A stretch of DNA of 64,000 bases. It comes from Streptomyces camelliae (GTDB lineage: Bacteria > Actinomycetota > Actinomycetes > Streptomycetales > Streptomycetaceae). A program made the translations under genes and the position numbers. The notes under the pieces were generated by a model. It was not told the origin of the DNA, did not search any database, and was given only the letters and a program-made list of their open reading frames with translations. Location of the stretch: assembly GCF_027625935.1 (NCBI RefSeq), contig NZ_CP115300.1, positions 5,828,001 through 5,892,000 of the forward strand, read 5' to 3'. This document shows, in pieces, positions 38,585 through 48,365 of this stretch; position 1 is the first letter of the stretch, and each line of letters opens with the position of its first letter.

Positions 38585-40063
38585 TCAGCCGTGCCGCAGC
38601 GCGAACCACAGCTCCATGCGGACGTCCGGGTCGTCCAGGTCGGTGTCCAGCAGGGCCGCGCAGCGGGCGATGCGTTGCCGCACGGTGTTGCGGTGCACGT
38701 CCAGGGCCACCGCCGTACGGTCCCAACTGCCGTGCAGCGAGAGCCAGTTGCGCAGGGTCTCGGTGAGCTCTGGGCGGCCGGTGAGGGGGGCGAGCAGAGT
38801 GCGGGCGTGGGCCTCGGCGTCCGTGGGCGGCACCAGGTCCGCCAGTCCGGGCCGGGCGCCGTGCCGGACCAGCGGGGTGCGGGTGGCGCGGGCGCGGGCC
38901 AGGGCGCGGGCCGCCTGGGTGTCGGCGGCCGGCCACTCGCGCGGCTCCACGGCGGCACTCACCCCGAGCGTCCAGCCCGGTTGCGGCTCCGGCTCCCGCC
39001 CGCCCGGCACCAGCACCCGTACGACGTCCCGCGCGAGGTCGACCAGCGGTGAACCCAGGGCCGCGCCGAGGGCCGAGGCGGCGACGGCGTCCGGGAGCTG
39101 CGTCTCGGGGCGGGCGTGGACCACCAGCCAGCTCTCCTTCCCCAGCAGCGGCGCGACCGCCTCCGGCGCCGAGCCGAGCAGGAGCCGTACCAGCGCCGAG
39201 GAGCGGGCGGCTCCGGCCCCGCTGTGATGCTCGCCGGTCAGCAGCGACAGCAGCACGGAGGCCACGGAGGTGATGGTGTGGTCGCCGGGTTCGCGCCGTG
39301 CGCTCGCCACCGCGAGGACGAAACCCTCGCCCGCCCCCAGCGCGTAGGCGGCCAGGTGCGCGTCGCCCAGGGTGTCCGTGGCCGACGTGGGGCCGGGGAC
39401 ACCGGTCCCTCCCGGTCGTACCACCCCCGCCAGGTCCGCCAGCGCCTCCCGTACGCCCGCCCCCGGCTCCCGGCCCGCCGCCGCGATCTCGGTGCCGTCG
39501 GCGCCGTACAGCACCGCGTGCCCGGACAGACGCTGGGCGAGCTGGCGCAGCACCGACGGCACCGGATCCGGGCGGGAGGCCGCCGCCGCGAGCCTCTGCT
39601 GGGCCTCGGTGACGCGGCGCAGCTCGGCCAGCCGGGCCTGCGCCATCAGCTGCCACACCGCACGGGCCACGCCGGAGAAGGTGGTCTGGGGCGGGACCTC
39701 CAGGAGGGGCAGGCCGTACCGCTCGCACGCGGCGACCAGCGCGCGCGGGACCGTGTCGTGCACCGGTGCCAATCCGAAGCCGAGGGCCGCGCCGCCCGCC
39801 GCGACGATCCGGGAGACGTAGTCGTCGAAGTAGGTGCCCGAACCCGCCGCCTCCGGGATGTGCACCCCGGCCGTCAGCAGCAGCTCCCCGCCCAGGAGGT
39901 ACGGGTACGGGTCCGCCATCTCCGAGGTGTGCGCCCAGTGGATCACGGTCCCCTGGTCCGTCGGGCCCGCGATCTGCCGCAGGGCCAGGTCCTCGCGGGC
40001 CAGCAGGGCCGAGAGCGGGACGGGTGGGGTCGGTGGGACCGCTGGGGTGATCGACTCCGGCAT
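38585..40063 (-). CDS. PucR-family transcriptional regulator
   Basis: 492 aa. An N-terminal purine catabolism regulator domain (PucR N, about 10-140: HTSEMADPYPYLLGGELLLTAG) is followed by a GGDEF-like middle and a C-terminal helix-turn-helix (about 430-490: ALDVHRNTVRQRIARCAALL). ATG 40063 has GGAGGG about 10 nt upstream; ATG 40072 is too close to it. Divergent from the symporter-ureohydrolase-ThDP group at 40202-44384, which it probably controls. PucR proteins commonly govern purine, amine and GABA use. Confidence 0.9.
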   Translation of the reverse strand: MPESITPAVPPTPPVPLSALLAREDLALRQIAGPTDQGTVIHWAHTSEMADPYPYLLGGELLLTAGVHIPEAAGSGTYFDDYVSRIVAAGGAALGFGLAPVHDTVPRALVAACERYGLPLLEVPPQTTFSGVARAVWQLMAQARLAELRRVTEAQQRLAAAASRPDPVPSVLRQLAQRLSGHAVLYGADGTEIAAAGREPGAGVREALADLAGVVRPGGTGVPGPTSATDTLGDAHLAAYALGAGEGFVLAVASARREPGDHTITSVASVLLSLLTGEHHSGAGAARSSALVRLLLGSAPEAVAPLLGKESWLVVHARPETQLPDAVAASALGAALGSPLVDLARDVVRVLVPGGREPEPQPGWTLGVSAAVEPREWPAADTQAARALARARATRTPLVRHGARPGLADLVPPTDAEAHARTLLAPLTGRPELTETLRNWLSLHGSWDRTAVALDVHRNTVRQRIARCAALLDTDLDDPDVRMELWFALRHG

Positions 40064-40201
40064 GGTGTGCATTCCCTCCACTCCACCCCGTTCATATGGA
40101 TGAAACGTACACTTCGCAGTCGCTTTCCGGCCACCTACTGTCGAGGGACGTCACCCGCCGGCGATCCGATCCCCGTACGACTTCGAGTGGAGGAGGGCTT
40201 C

Positions 40202-41665
40202 ATGGCCGTCGACTACACAGTGATCGTCGTCTATCTCGCCGGCATGCTGGCCATGGGCTGGTGGGGCATGCGCCGCGCCAGGTCGAAGAGCGAGTTCCTG
40301 GTGGCCGGCCGCCGCCTGGGACCGGCCATGTACTCCGGCACCATGGCGGCGATCGTCCTCGGCGGCGCGTCCACCATCGGCGGGGTGGGACTGGGCTACC
40401 AGTACGGCCTGTCCGGCGCGTGGATGGTCTTCACCATCGGGCTCGGGCTCCTCGCCCTGTCGGTCTTCTTCTCCGCCCGCATCGCCCGGCTGAAGGTCTA
40501 CACGGTCTCCGAGATGCTGGACCTGCGCTACGGCGGCCGGGCCGGCCTGATCTCCGGCGTGGTCATGTGGGCGTACACCCTGATGCTGGCGGTCACCTCG
40601 ACGATCGCCTACGCCACGATCTTCGACGTCCTGTTCGACATGAACCGGACCCTCGCGATCGTCCTCGGCGGCTCGATCGTCGTCGCCTACTCCACCCTCG
40701 GCGGCATGTGGTCGATCACCCTGACGGACATGGTCCAGTTCGTCGTGAAGACGATCGGCGTGCTGCTCCTGCTCCTGCCGATCGCCGTGGTCAAGGCGGG
40801 CGGCTTCAGCGAGATGAAGGCCAAGCTGCCCACCTCGTACTTCGACCCGCTGGGCATCGGCGGCCAGACGATCTTCACGTACGTCCTGATCTACACGTTC
40901 GGCATGCTGATCGGCCAGGACATCTGGCAGCGCGTGTTCACCGCCCGCGGTGACAGGACCGCCAAGTGGGGCGGCACGGTGGCCGGAACCTACTGTCTGG
41001 CCTACGCCCTCGCCGGCGCGGTGATCGGTACGGCCGCCAAGGTGCTCTACCCGAAGCTGGGCAGCCCCGACGACGCCTTCGCCACCATCGTCAAGGACGA
41101 ACTCCCCGTCGGCGTACGCGGGTTGGTGCTGGCCGCCGCCCTCGCCGCCGTGATGTCGACGTCCTCCGGCGCCCTGATCGCCTGCGCGACGGTCGCCAAC
41201 AACGACATCTGGTCGCGGCTGCGCGGTGCCGTACGGCGCGACGGTGCGGACCATGACGAGGTCGGCGGCAACCGCGCCTTCATCCTGATCATGGGCGTGG
41301 CGGTGATCGGTACGGCGATCGCGCTGAACAACGTGGTCGAGGCGCTCACGGTGGCGTACAACCTGCTCGTCGGCGGCCTGCTCGTGCCCATCCTCGGCGG
41401 CCTGCTGTGGAAGCGCGGCACGGTGCAGGGCGCGCTGGCGTCGGTGATCGTCGGCGGCCTGGCGGTGATCGGCCTGATGGCGGGCTACGGCATCCTCGCC
41501 AACGAGCCGGTCTACTACGGCCTGCTCGCCTCCCTGGCCGCCTACGTCACCGTGTCCCTGGCCACCAGGCCCACCGACGAGACCGTCCTCACCGCCTGGC
41601 GCGAGCGCCTCGCCGGACGGTCCCCCTCCGAACTCTCGTCCGAACCGGTACCGGCTCACCAGTAG
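40202..41665 (+). CDS. sodium:solute symporter (SSS family)
   Basis: 487 aa with about 12-13 membrane helices. The [39 protein letters not shown] region is the SSS signature, and [20 protein letters not shown] is in the later sodium-site helix. GGAGGAGG precedes the ATG. It is the first of three co-directional genes and divergent from PucR. Substrate unknown; a guanidino compound, amine or amino acid fits the next gene. Confidence 0.9.
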   Translation: MAVDYTVIVVYLAGMLAMGWWGMRRARSKSEFLVAGRRLGPAMYSGTMAAIVLGGASTIGGVGLGYQYGLSGAWMVFTIGLGLLALSVFFSARIARLKVYTVSEMLDLRYGGRAGLISGVVMWAYTLMLAVTSTIAYATIFDVLFDMNRTLAIVLGGSIVVAYSTLGGMWSITLTDMVQFVVKTIGVLLLLLPIAVVKAGGFSEMKAKLPTSYFDPLGIGGQTIFTYVLIYTFGMLIGQDIWQRVFTARGDRTAKWGGTVAGTYCLAYALAGAVIGTAAKVLYPKLGSPDDAFATIVKDELPVGVRGLVLAAALAAVMSTSSGALIACATVANNDIWSRLRGAVRRDGADHDEVGGNRAFILIMGVAVIGTAIALNNVVEALTVAYNLLVGGLLVPILGGLLWKRGTVQGALASVIVGGLAVIGLMAGYGILANEPVYYGLLASLAAYVTVSLATRPTDETVLTAWRERLAGRSPSELSSEPVPAHQ

Positions 41666-41721
41666 AGTCGTACCAGAAGCAGTACATGCGCGACGAAGCG
41701 CAAGAAAGAAGGCATTTCATC

Positions 41722-42702
41722 ATGAGCAGCAACGAGACGCCCCGCGGCCCCGTCGACTCCTCCCGCATCCCGCGGTACGCCGGCCCCGCGACCTTCGCCC
41801 GGCTGCCCCGCCTGGACGAGGTCGGCACCGCCGACGTCGCCGTCGTGGGCGTGCCGTTCGACTCCGGCGTCTCGTACCGGCCGGGCGCCCGCTTCGGCGG
41901 CAACGCCATCCGCGAGGCGTCCCGGCTGCTGCGCCCGTACAACCCGGCGCAGGACGCGTCGCCGTTCGCCCTCGCCCAGGTCGCGGACGGCGGCGACATC
42001 GCCGTGAACCCGTTCAACATCAACGAGGCCGTCGAGACCGTCGAGGCGGCGGCGGACGAGCTGCTCGGCACGGGCGCCCGGCTGATGACCCTCGGTGGCG
42101 ACCACACCATCGCGCTGCCCCTGCTGCGGAGCGTGGCCAAGAAGCACGGCCCGGTGGCGCTGCTGCACTTCGACGCCCACCTGGACACGTGGGACACGTA
42201 CTTCGGCGCCGAGTACACCCACGGCACCCCGTTCCGCCGCGCGGTGGAGGAGGGCATCCTCGACACCTCGGCCCTCTCCCACGTGGGTACGCGCGGACCC
42301 CTGTACGGCAAGCAGGACCTCACCGACGACGAGAAGATGGGCTTCGGCATCGTCACCTCGGCCGACATCTACCGCCGGGGCGCCGACGAGGTGGCCGACC
42401 AGCTGCGCCAGCGCATCGGCGACCGCCCGCTGTACATCTCCATCGACATCGACTGCCTCGACCCGGCCCACGCGCCCGGCACGGGCACGCCGGAGGCGGG
42501 CGGCATGACCTCGCGGGAGCTGCTGGAGATCCTGCGCGGCCTGGCATCCTGCAACCTGGTGTCGGCGGACGTGGTCGAGGTCGCCCCGGCGTACGACCAC
42601 GCGGAGATCACCTCGGTCGCGGCCTCCCACACGGCCTACGAACTGACCACCATCATGAGCCGCCAGATCGCGGCGGCCCGGAAGGACTCGGCAGCGAAGT
42701 GA
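41722..42702 (+). CDS. ureohydrolase: agmatinase / guanidinobutyrase family
   Basis: 326 aa Mn-dependent ureohydrolase. The metal motifs are GGDHT, DAHLD and [17 protein letters not shown]. It hydrolyses a guanidino substrate to urea plus an amine. Agmatinase (speB) is the usual name, but motif identity does not decide between agmatine and 4-guanidinobutyrate, and the ThDP partner makes guanidinobutyrase attractive. ATG 41722 is 56 bp after the symporter. It overlaps the next gene by 4 nt. Confidence 0.9.
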   Translation: MSSNETPRGPVDSSRIPRYAGPATFARLPRLDEVGTADVAVVGVPFDSGVSYRPGARFGGNAIREASRLLRPYNPAQDASPFALAQVADGGDIAVNPFNINEAVETVEAAADELLGTGARLMTLGGDHTIALPLLRSVAKKHGPVALLHFDAHLDTWDTYFGAEYTHGTPFRRAVEEGILDTSALSHVGTRGPLYGKQDLTDDEKMGFGIVTSADIYRRGADEVADQLRQRIGDRPLYISIDIDCLDPAHAPGTGTPEAGGMTSRELLEILRGLASCNLVSADVVEVAPAYDHAEITSVAASHTAYELTTIMSRQIAAARKDSAAK

Positions 42703-44384
42703 CTCACGACCACGACCTGGTGCTCCGCCCGACCGCTCGGCAGACGGCGGCCGCGCTGAATCCCCCTCCCGGCCGCAGCGGCGGAGACCTGGTCGTGGAA
42801 ACGCTGGCCGGGCTCGGCGCGACGACGGTCTTCGGCCTGCCCGGCCAGCACGCCCTCGGCATGTTCGACGCCCTGCGCCGCTCGTCGCTGCGCTATGTGG
42901 GCCTGCGGGTGGAGAACAACGCGGGCTTCGCGGCGGACGCGTACGGCCGGATCACGGGCGAGGCGGCACCCTTGCTGCTCTCGACGGGTCCGGGAGCGCT
43001 GACCTCGCTCGCGGCCTTGCAGGAGGCGGCGGCGGCCTCGGCTCCCGTGCTGGCGATCAGCAGCCAGATCCCGACGGCGGGCCTGGGCGGCGGCCGCCAC
43101 GGCTACCTCCACGAACTCCCGGACCAGTCGGCCTCGTTCCGGGGTGTGGTCAAGTCCGTCCACACGGTCCGTACGCAGTCCCAGATCCCGTCCGCGATCG
43201 CGGCGGCCTGGAAGTCGGCCCTGACGGCCCCGCACGGCCCGGTGTGGGTGGAGATCCCGCAGGACGTACTGCTGGCGCCGACCGCGCTGCCGGTGGTGAC
43301 GGCGGTGGACGCGACGCCGGAGGAGTTGGTCCCGCGTGTCGAACTGACGGCGGTGGCCGCCGACTTGCTGTCGCACGCGTCCCGCCCGGCGATCATCGCG
43401 GGCGGCGGGGTCGTGCGATCGGACGCGTCGGGCAAGCTGTGCCGGCTGGCCGAGAAGCTGGACGCTCCGGTCGTGACGACGTTCGGCGGCAAGGGTGCGT
43501 TCCCGTGGAACCACCCCCTGTCCCTCCAGTCCTGGCTGGAGGACCGGCACACGACGGACTTCCTGGAGGACGCGGACGTCCTGCTGGTCGTCGGCTCGGG
43601 CCTGGGTGAACTGTCCTCCAACTACCACACGTTCAAGCCCCGGGGCCGAGTGATCCAGATCGAGGCGGACCTCGGCAAACTGGAGTCCAACCACCCGGCA
43701 CTGGGCATCCACGCGGACGCCCGCCTGGCGTTGCAGGCCCTGCTGGAGACGGTGGAGGAGCGGACGGACGCGACGGCGCCGGAGCGGGTGCGAGAGCTGC
43801 TGGCGAAGGTCGGTGCCCGTATCGCCTCGCAGGAACTCACCCTGGAACAGGAGGTGTTGGCCGCCGTCCGGCGCGCGCTGCCCGCAGCGGCACCCTCCTT
43901 CTGGGACATGACGATCCTGGCGTACTGGGCCTGGTCGGCGTTCGACCCCCGGGGCACGAACCTGATGCACTCGGCCCAGGGTGCCGGCGGCCTCGGCTAC
44001 GGCTTCCCGGCGGCGCTGGGCGCGGCGGCGGCGGACCCCACCCGCCCGGTCCTGGCGGTGTCGGGCGACGGCGGCGCCCTCTACTCGATCGCGGAACTGG
44101 CCACGGCACGCCAGTACGACCTCCCGGTCACCTGGCTGATCGTCGACGACGGCGGCTACGGCATCCTCCGCGAGTACATGACGGACGCCTTCGGCCAGGC
44201 CACGGCCACGGAACTGACGCGGCCGGACTACGTGGCCCTGGCGGAGTCCTTCGGCGTGCCGGGGGTACGGACGACTCCGGAGACCCTGGAGGAGGACCTG
44301 AGGAAGGCGCTGTCGGCTCCGGGGCCGTCGGTGGTGGTGCTCCCGGCGGTCCTGCGGATGTTCGCGCCGACGCACGTGGGCTAG
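42699..44384 (+). CDS. ThDP-dependent enzyme, acetolactate synthase-like (2-ketoarginine decarboxylase candidate)
   Basis: 561 aa with the three domains of the ALS/decarboxylase superfamily. The N-terminal PYR domain has the activating Glu72 ([14 protein letters not shown]), a middle domain follows (about 200-330), and the C-terminal ThDP-binding motif runs [26 protein letters not shown] with DDGGYG. GTG 42699 overlaps the ureohydrolase stop as GTGA, so the two are translationally coupled. ALS itself is unlikely in this context. AruI of Pseudomonas (2-ketoarginine decarboxylase) belongs to this family, has about the same length and works two steps before guanidinobutyrase. That match is inference. 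Confidence 0.85.
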   Translation: MTHDHDLVLRPTARQTAAALNPPPGRSGGDLVVETLAGLGATTVFGLPGQHALGMFDALRRSSLRYVGLRVENNAGFAADAYGRITGEAAPLLLSTGPGALTSLAALQEAAAASAPVLAISSQIPTAGLGGGRHGYLHELPDQSASFRGVVKSVHTVRTQSQIPSAIAAAWKSALTAPHGPVWVEIPQDVLLAPTALPVVTAVDATPEELVPRVELTAVAADLLSHASRPAIIAGGGVVRSDASGKLCRLAEKLDAPVVTTFGGKGAFPWNHPLSLQSWLEDRHTTDFLEDADVLLVVGSGLGELSSNYHTFKPRGRVIQIEADLGKLESNHPALGIHADARLALQALLETVEERTDATAPERVRELLAKVGARIASQELTLEQEVLAAVRRALPAAAPSFWDMTILAYWAWSAFDPRGTNLMHSAQGAGGLGYGFPAALGAAAADPTRPVLAVSGDGGALYSIAELATARQYDLPVTWLIVDDGGYGILREYMTDAFGQATATELTRPDYVALAESFGVPGVRTTPETLEEDLRKALSAPGPSVVVLPAVLRMFAPTHVG

Positions 44385-44427
44385 TGTCGCGACCGGTATC
44401 GACAACTCGGTGGGGAACGAGGCGACG

Positions 44428-45285
44428 ATGGAGGCGTCAGAGGTCCCGCGTGCGGTGGCCGCAGCCATGTCGATCGCCTCATCATGTGGCCTGACAACCG
44501 ACGACGCGCTCGTTCTCCATGACTCGAACAAGCTCACGCTGCGTCTGCTGCCCTGTGACGTCCTGGCCCGGGTGGCACCTGTGGCGCAGCAGGTCGCACA
44601 GTTCGAGGTCGAGCTCGCTCAGCGGCTCGCCGAATCCGGGTGCCCTGTGGCTGCTCTCGATCCGCGAGTGGAGCCACGCGTCCATGAGCGCGATGGCTTC
44701 GTGGTCACGCTATGGACCTACTACGAACCCGTGACCCCCCGAGAGGTCTCACCGGCCGACTACGCCGACGCGCTCGCGCGGCTGCATGCCGGCATGCGCA
44801 CGCTCGATGTCCCGGCACCGCGTTTCACGGATCGAGTCGAGCAGGCTCAGCAACTGCTGGCGAACCGCGACCGCACTCCCGCCCTCGCCGACGCGGACCG
44901 GGAACTGCTCGGCGACACGTTACGAAGCCTGAGGCGAGTGATCGGCGAGCGCGGCGGCGCCGAGCAGCTGCTGCACGGTGAGCCGCACCCGGGCAACGTG
45001 CTCACCACGAAGAACGGGCTGCTGTTCATCGACCTTGAGACGTGTTGCCGTGGGCCCGTCGCATTCGACCTCGCCCATGCGCCCGAAGAAGTCAGCGAGC
45101 ACTGTCCGGGTGTCGATCAGGACGTGCTGCGTGCGTGCCGGATCCTCGTGCTGGCGATGATCACGACGTGGCGCTGGGATCGAGGCGACCAACTCCCGAA
45201 CGGGCGCCGGCTGCGCACGGAGTGGCTCGGCCGGATCCGAGCAGCACTCGATCGTGGATTCGTCCAGGACGAGGGGAGCGGGTAA
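44428..45285 (+). CDS. aminoglycoside phosphotransferase-fold (APH) protein
   Basis: 285 aa APH/choline-kinase-like protein. The Brenner-type motif is LLHGEPHPGNVL, where the catalytic Asp of HGD is replaced by Glu; the following FIDLETC stands for the DFG-like metal site. This HGE variant is widespread in actinobacterial APH-like proteins, so it may be active on an unknown substrate. ATG 44428 follows GAGG. Base composition is slightly less biased than neighbours. Antibiotic resistance cannot be claimed. Confidence 0.82.
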   Translation: MEASEVPRAVAAAMSIASSCGLTTDDALVLHDSNKLTLRLLPCDVLARVAPVAQQVAQFEVELAQRLAESGCPVAALDPRVEPRVHERDGFVVTLWTYYEPVTPREVSPADYADALARLHAGMRTLDVPAPRFTDRVEQAQQLLANRDRTPALADADRELLGDTLRSLRRVIGERGGAEQLLHGEPHPGNVLTTKNGLLFIDLETCCRGPVAFDLAHAPEEVSEHCPGVDQDVLRACRILVLAMITTWRWDRGDQLPNGRRLRTEWLGRIRAALDRGFVQDEGSG

Positions 45286-45406
45286 CGCGTCGTCCCGGTA
45301 CGCGGAGGCACTGAGCTGGGCTTCGGCTCGATGAACACCGGGCCGCCGCCGCGTACAGAACGCGTCGCGACCTGTCCCGGCGGCCCACCCCGCGGCGCCC
45401 GGGTGT

Positions 45407-46444
45407 TCAGGACGCGTCCGTCGCGCCCCGCCCCACCGTGCTCGCTCGCGGGATGAGCCGGTGCGGCGCGCGGATCTCCATACCGGGGACGGGGGTGGGG
45501 CTGCCGATCCGTTTGAGCAGTCGCTCCACCGCCGTCTCGGCGATCATCTGTTTGTCCGGCGAGATCGTCGTGACGGGCGGGTTGGAGTAGCGGGCGTCCT
45601 CGATGTCGTCGTAGCCGACGATCGCGACGTCCTCCGGGACGCGCAGGCCACGTGAGGCCAGTGTGTGCAGCGCGCCCAGGGCGACCAGGTCGCTGTAGCA
45701 GAAGACCGCGTCGGGCGGTTCCTCAAGGTCGAGCAGGTGGGCCATGGCGGTGGCGCCGTCGGAGCGGTTGAAGCGGGGGGTGGAGATGACGTACTCCCCG
45801 CGAACGGGCACGCCGGCCCGCTCATGGGCCAGGCGGTAGCCGCGGGTGCGCAGCTGGGCCGCCTCGCCGGTGCGGTACGGCTGGTCGCCGATCGCGGCGA
45901 CGCGGCGCCGGCCGAGGCCGAGCAGGTGCTCGGTGGCCTCACGAGAGGCCGCGACGTCGTCGATGCCGATGTGGTCGAAGCCGCCGTCGCTGACCCGCTC
46001 GCCGAGCACGACCAGCGGGAGCTTCGGGTCGCGCTCGGACAGTTCGGACTGGGCCATGCCCAGCGGGCTGAAGATGACGCCGTCGAAGAGCAGTTGCTGC
46101 GAGCCGCGGCTGAGGAACAGCTTCTCGTGTTCCGCGTCGCCGTCGGTCTGGTCGATCAGGACGTTGTACCCCCGCACACGGGCCGCGCGGATGATGCCCT
46201 GCAGCAGCTCGGCGAAGTACGGCGTGTCCAGGTACGGAACCACCACCGCGATCTGGCCGGACCGGCCCGAGGCGAGGTTGCGGGCCAGGACGTTCGGCTG
46301 GTAGCCGAGTTCGTCGACCGCCTTCTGCACCCGGGCACGCATGGCCTCGGAGACCGGCGCGTAGCCGTTGACCACGTTCGACACGGTGCGACTGGAGACT
46401 CCGGCCAGCGCCGCGACGTCGCGGAGTGTGACGCCCTTTGCCAT
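45407..46444 (-). CDS. LacI-family regulator of the arabinose/arabinan locus
   Basis: 345 aa. LacI helix-turn-helix at 6-28 (LRDVAALAGVSSRTVSNVVNG) followed by a sugar-binding domain (about 60-335). It is divergent from the sugar ABC transporter at 46920 and the whole arabinan/arabinose cluster. Palindromes at 46496-46540 immediately upstream are likely its operators. The ligand (arabinose or an arabino-oligosaccharide) is inferred from the neighbours. Confidence 0.88.
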   Translation of the reverse strand: MAKGVTLRDVAALAGVSSRTVSNVVNGYAPVSEAMRARVQKAVDELGYQPNVLARNLASGRSGQIAVVVPYLDTPYFAELLQGIIRAARVRGYNVLIDQTDGDAEHEKLFLSRGSQQLLFDGVIFSPLGMAQSELSERDPKLPLVVLGERVSDGGFDHIGIDDVAASREATEHLLGLGRRRVAAIGDQPYRTGEAAQLRTRGYRLAHERAGVPVRGEYVISTPRFNRSDGATAMAHLLDLEEPPDAVFCYSDLVALGALHTLASRGLRVPEDVAIVGYDDIEDARYSNPPVTTISPDKQMIAETAVERLLKRIGSPTPVPGMEIRAPHRLIPRASTVGRGATDAS

Positions 46445-46475
46445 AGGTCACCTTCATCCTGGATGGACCATTACC

Positions 46476-46486
46476 CGAAAGTTTCG
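46476..46486. promoter_or_regulatory. CGAAA-G-TTTCG palindrome
   Basis: CGAAAGTTTCG, 32 bp before the LacI start. Similar CGAAA-N-TTTCG repeats precede xylan and hemicellulose genes in actinomycetes. One copy only; regulator not identified. Confidence 0.5.
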
Positions 46487-46495
46487 ACCCACCTC

Positions 46496-46540
46496 TTGCA
46501 GCGCGGCAATCCTTCGGTTAACACTTTTGCAGCGCTGCAG
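46496..46540. promoter_or_regulatory. two LacI-type operators upstream of the LacI gene
   Basis: TTGCAGCGCGGCAA (46496-46509) and TTGCAGCGCTGCAG (46527-46540; TGCAGCGCTGCA is a perfect palindrome). Both have the central CG and TTGCAGCG half-site typical of LacI/GalR family operators, and their centres are 31 bp apart, about three helical turns. Confidence 0.7.
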
Positions 46541-46629
46541 AGCCTAGCAGAGGCGACCCGAAGGGATGATCGGGAACCGCCTCCTCTTCGCCCTGACGTG
46601 CAGGTCCGTGGCGTCGCCGCGGGCCGGAT

Positions 46630-46670
46630 CCCCCGGGAGTGATCCCGGGACCCCCGGGAGCGATCCCGGG
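46630..46670. repeat. two 20-bp direct copies of a CCCGGGA-N4-TCCCGGG inverted repeat
   Basis: CCCCCGGGAGTGATCCCGGG (46630-46649) and the same sequence with one change (46651-46670), separated by one base. Each copy can fold as a 7-bp stem with a 4-base loop. It lies in the 475-bp LacI/ABC intergenic region, far from both starts. Confidence 0.7.
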
Positions 46671-46792
46671 GTGACCGGTAGGAGCCGCAGTGACGCACGT
46701 GACCGCTTCCGGGCAGGCAGCCGCCCGCGCCCGGACGGCGCCCTCCACGTTATTCGCCGCGGCCTGACGACGCCCACCTTTCTATGTACGTA

Positions 46793-46813
46793 ATCTCGAA
46801 CGATGTTCGAGAT
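46793..46813. promoter_or_regulatory. 9-3-9 inverted repeat upstream of the arabinose importer
   Basis: ATCTCGAAC, spacer GAT, then the exact complement GTTCGAGAT. It lies 106 bp before the binding-protein gene. A half copy with the same arm and spacer is found before araB (54021-54033), which points to a shared regulator. The odd 21-bp length differs from the LacI-type boxes. Confidence 0.65.
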
Positions 46814-46919
46814 CTGGACTCCACGCGCACTTTTACGGCACATATCGCCCCACACCGCTCTCCCTCTCCCTCCGCCTCCCCTTCCTGCCCCTCGGGCACC
46901 CTCACCCAGGAGAATGCTC

Positions 46920-48266
46920 ATGTCGTCCACCAGACTGCCCCGTTCCCTGCGCCGGACCGCCGTCGCGACGACCTCCGCCGCCCTCGCCGCGGTGCTCCTC
47001 GCGGCCTGCGGCGGTGGCGGCAGCGGCTCCGGCGCCTCGGCCGGCGGCCCGGTGCACATCAAGGTGTGGGCCTGGTACCCGGACTTCAAGCAGGTCGTGG
47101 ACCAGTTCAACAAGACGCACAAGGACGTCCAGGTCGACTGGGTGCAGGCCGGCGTCGGCCAGGACGAGTACACCAAGCTGAAGACCGCGCTCAAGGCGGG
47201 CCAGGGCGCCCCGGACGTCGTCATGCTGGAGTTCCAGGAGCTGCCGACCATCCAGCTCACCAAGGGCCTGCTCGACATGGGCAAGTACGGCGCGAACGCG
47301 GACAAGGGCAACTACGTGTCGTGGGCCTGGAACCAGGCCTCCGACGGCGACCACGTCTACGCCATCCCGGTCGACGGCGGCCCGATGGCGATGATGTACC
47401 GGGCCGACCTCTTCAAGAAGTACAACCTGAAGGTGCCGACCACCTGGGCGGAGTTCAAGGAGGAGGCGGTCAAGCTCCACAAGGCCGACCCGAACGCGTA
47501 CCTGACCGACTTCGGCAGCGACGAGACGGCCGCCGGCTGGCGCCAGGGCCTGATGTGGCAGGCCGGCTCCCGCCCCTACACCTACTCGGCGAGCAAGCTG
47601 CCGAACATCGGGATCAACCTGAACGACGCAGGGGCCAAGAAGGTGTACGACTACTGGGGCGACCTGGTGAAGAACAAGCTGGTCGACACCACCTCGTACG
47701 CCACCACGGACTTCTACAACGGCCTCAGCACCGGCAAGTACGCCACCTACATCGCGGCCGGCTGGGGTCCGGGCTACCTCTCCAGCGTCGCCAAGAAGAC
47801 CGCGGGCCAGTGGCGGGTGGCGCCCCTGCCGCAGTGGACGGCGGGCGGCAACGACCAGGGCGACTGGGGCGGTTCGTCCTTCGCCGTGACCACGCAGACC
47901 CAGCACCCCAAGGAGGCCACCGAGGTCGCCCGGGAGCTCTTCGGCACCTCCGAGGCCGCCTGGAAGATCGGCATCGACCAGGCCTACCTGTTCCCGCTGT
48001 CCAGCCCGATCCTCAACGGGGCCTACTTCAAGCAGAAGAAGTACGACTTCTTCGGCGGCCAGCAGATCAACTCGGTGTTCGTGCCCGCCGCGAACACCAT
48101 CGGGAGCTTCGACTGGAGCCCGTTCCAGGACTTCGCCTACAACACCGACACCAGTGAGGTGGGCAAGGCGCTCCAGGGCCAGACCGACTGGTCCGCGGTG
48201 AACGACAACGTCCAGAACCAGGTGACCTCCTACGCGAGCAAGCAGGGATTCAAGGTCAGCAAGTAA
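46920..48266 (+). CDS. sugar ABC transporter solute-binding lipoprotein (arabinose locus)
   Basis: 448 aa. Signal peptide with lipobox VLLAAC, then a Gly/Ser tether and a family 1 extracellular solute-binding domain (HIKVWAWYPDFKQVVDQFNKTH, KAGQGAPDVVMLEFQE). ATG 46920 has AGGAGA 6 nt upstream; an ATG two codons earlier overlaps that site. The likely cargo is arabino-oligosaccharides or arabinose, inferred from the GH51/GH93/araBAD neighbours. A hairpin follows before the permeases. Confidence 0.9.
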   Translation: MSSTRLPRSLRRTAVATTSAALAAVLLAACGGGGSGSGASAGGPVHIKVWAWYPDFKQVVDQFNKTHKDVQVDWVQAGVGQDEYTKLKTALKAGQGAPDVVMLEFQELPTIQLTKGLLDMGKYGANADKGNYVSWAWNQASDGDHVYAIPVDGGPMAMMYRADLFKKYNLKVPTTWAEFKEEAVKLHKADPNAYLTDFGSDETAAGWRQGLMWQAGSRPYTYSASKLPNIGINLNDAGAKKVYDYWGDLVKNKLVDTTSYATTDFYNGLSTGKYATYIAAGWGPGYLSSVAKKTAGQWRVAPLPQWTAGGNDQGDWGGSSFAVTTQTQHPKEATEVARELFGTSEAAWKIGIDQAYLFPLSSPILNGAYFKQKKYDFFGGQQINSVFVPAANTIGSFDWSPFQDFAYNTDTSEVGKALQGQTDWSAVNDNVQNQVTSYASKQGFKVSK

Positions 48267-48318
48267 CCGGCCCGAGTCCTCAAGTCCGCACCGCCCCCGC
48301 CGACGCCCCGCGCGTCAC

Positions 48319-48336
48319 CCGGCCGCCGTCGGCCGG
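48319..48336 (+). terminator. hairpin between binding-protein and permease genes
   Basis: CCGGCCG-CCGT-CGGCCGG, 7-bp stem. Such hairpins after a binding-protein gene usually attenuate read-through or protect mRNA so that the binding protein is made in excess. Confidence 0.55.
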
Positions 48337-48365
48337 GGGCCCCGTACCACGCGCAAGGAGAAGTG

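Noticed and set aside
46781..46793. ATGTACGTAA similar to the Bacillus AraR operator core
   Set aside because: Only a short palindromic core (TACGTA) matches, the flanks do not, and the local regulator is LacI type. Chance match is likely.
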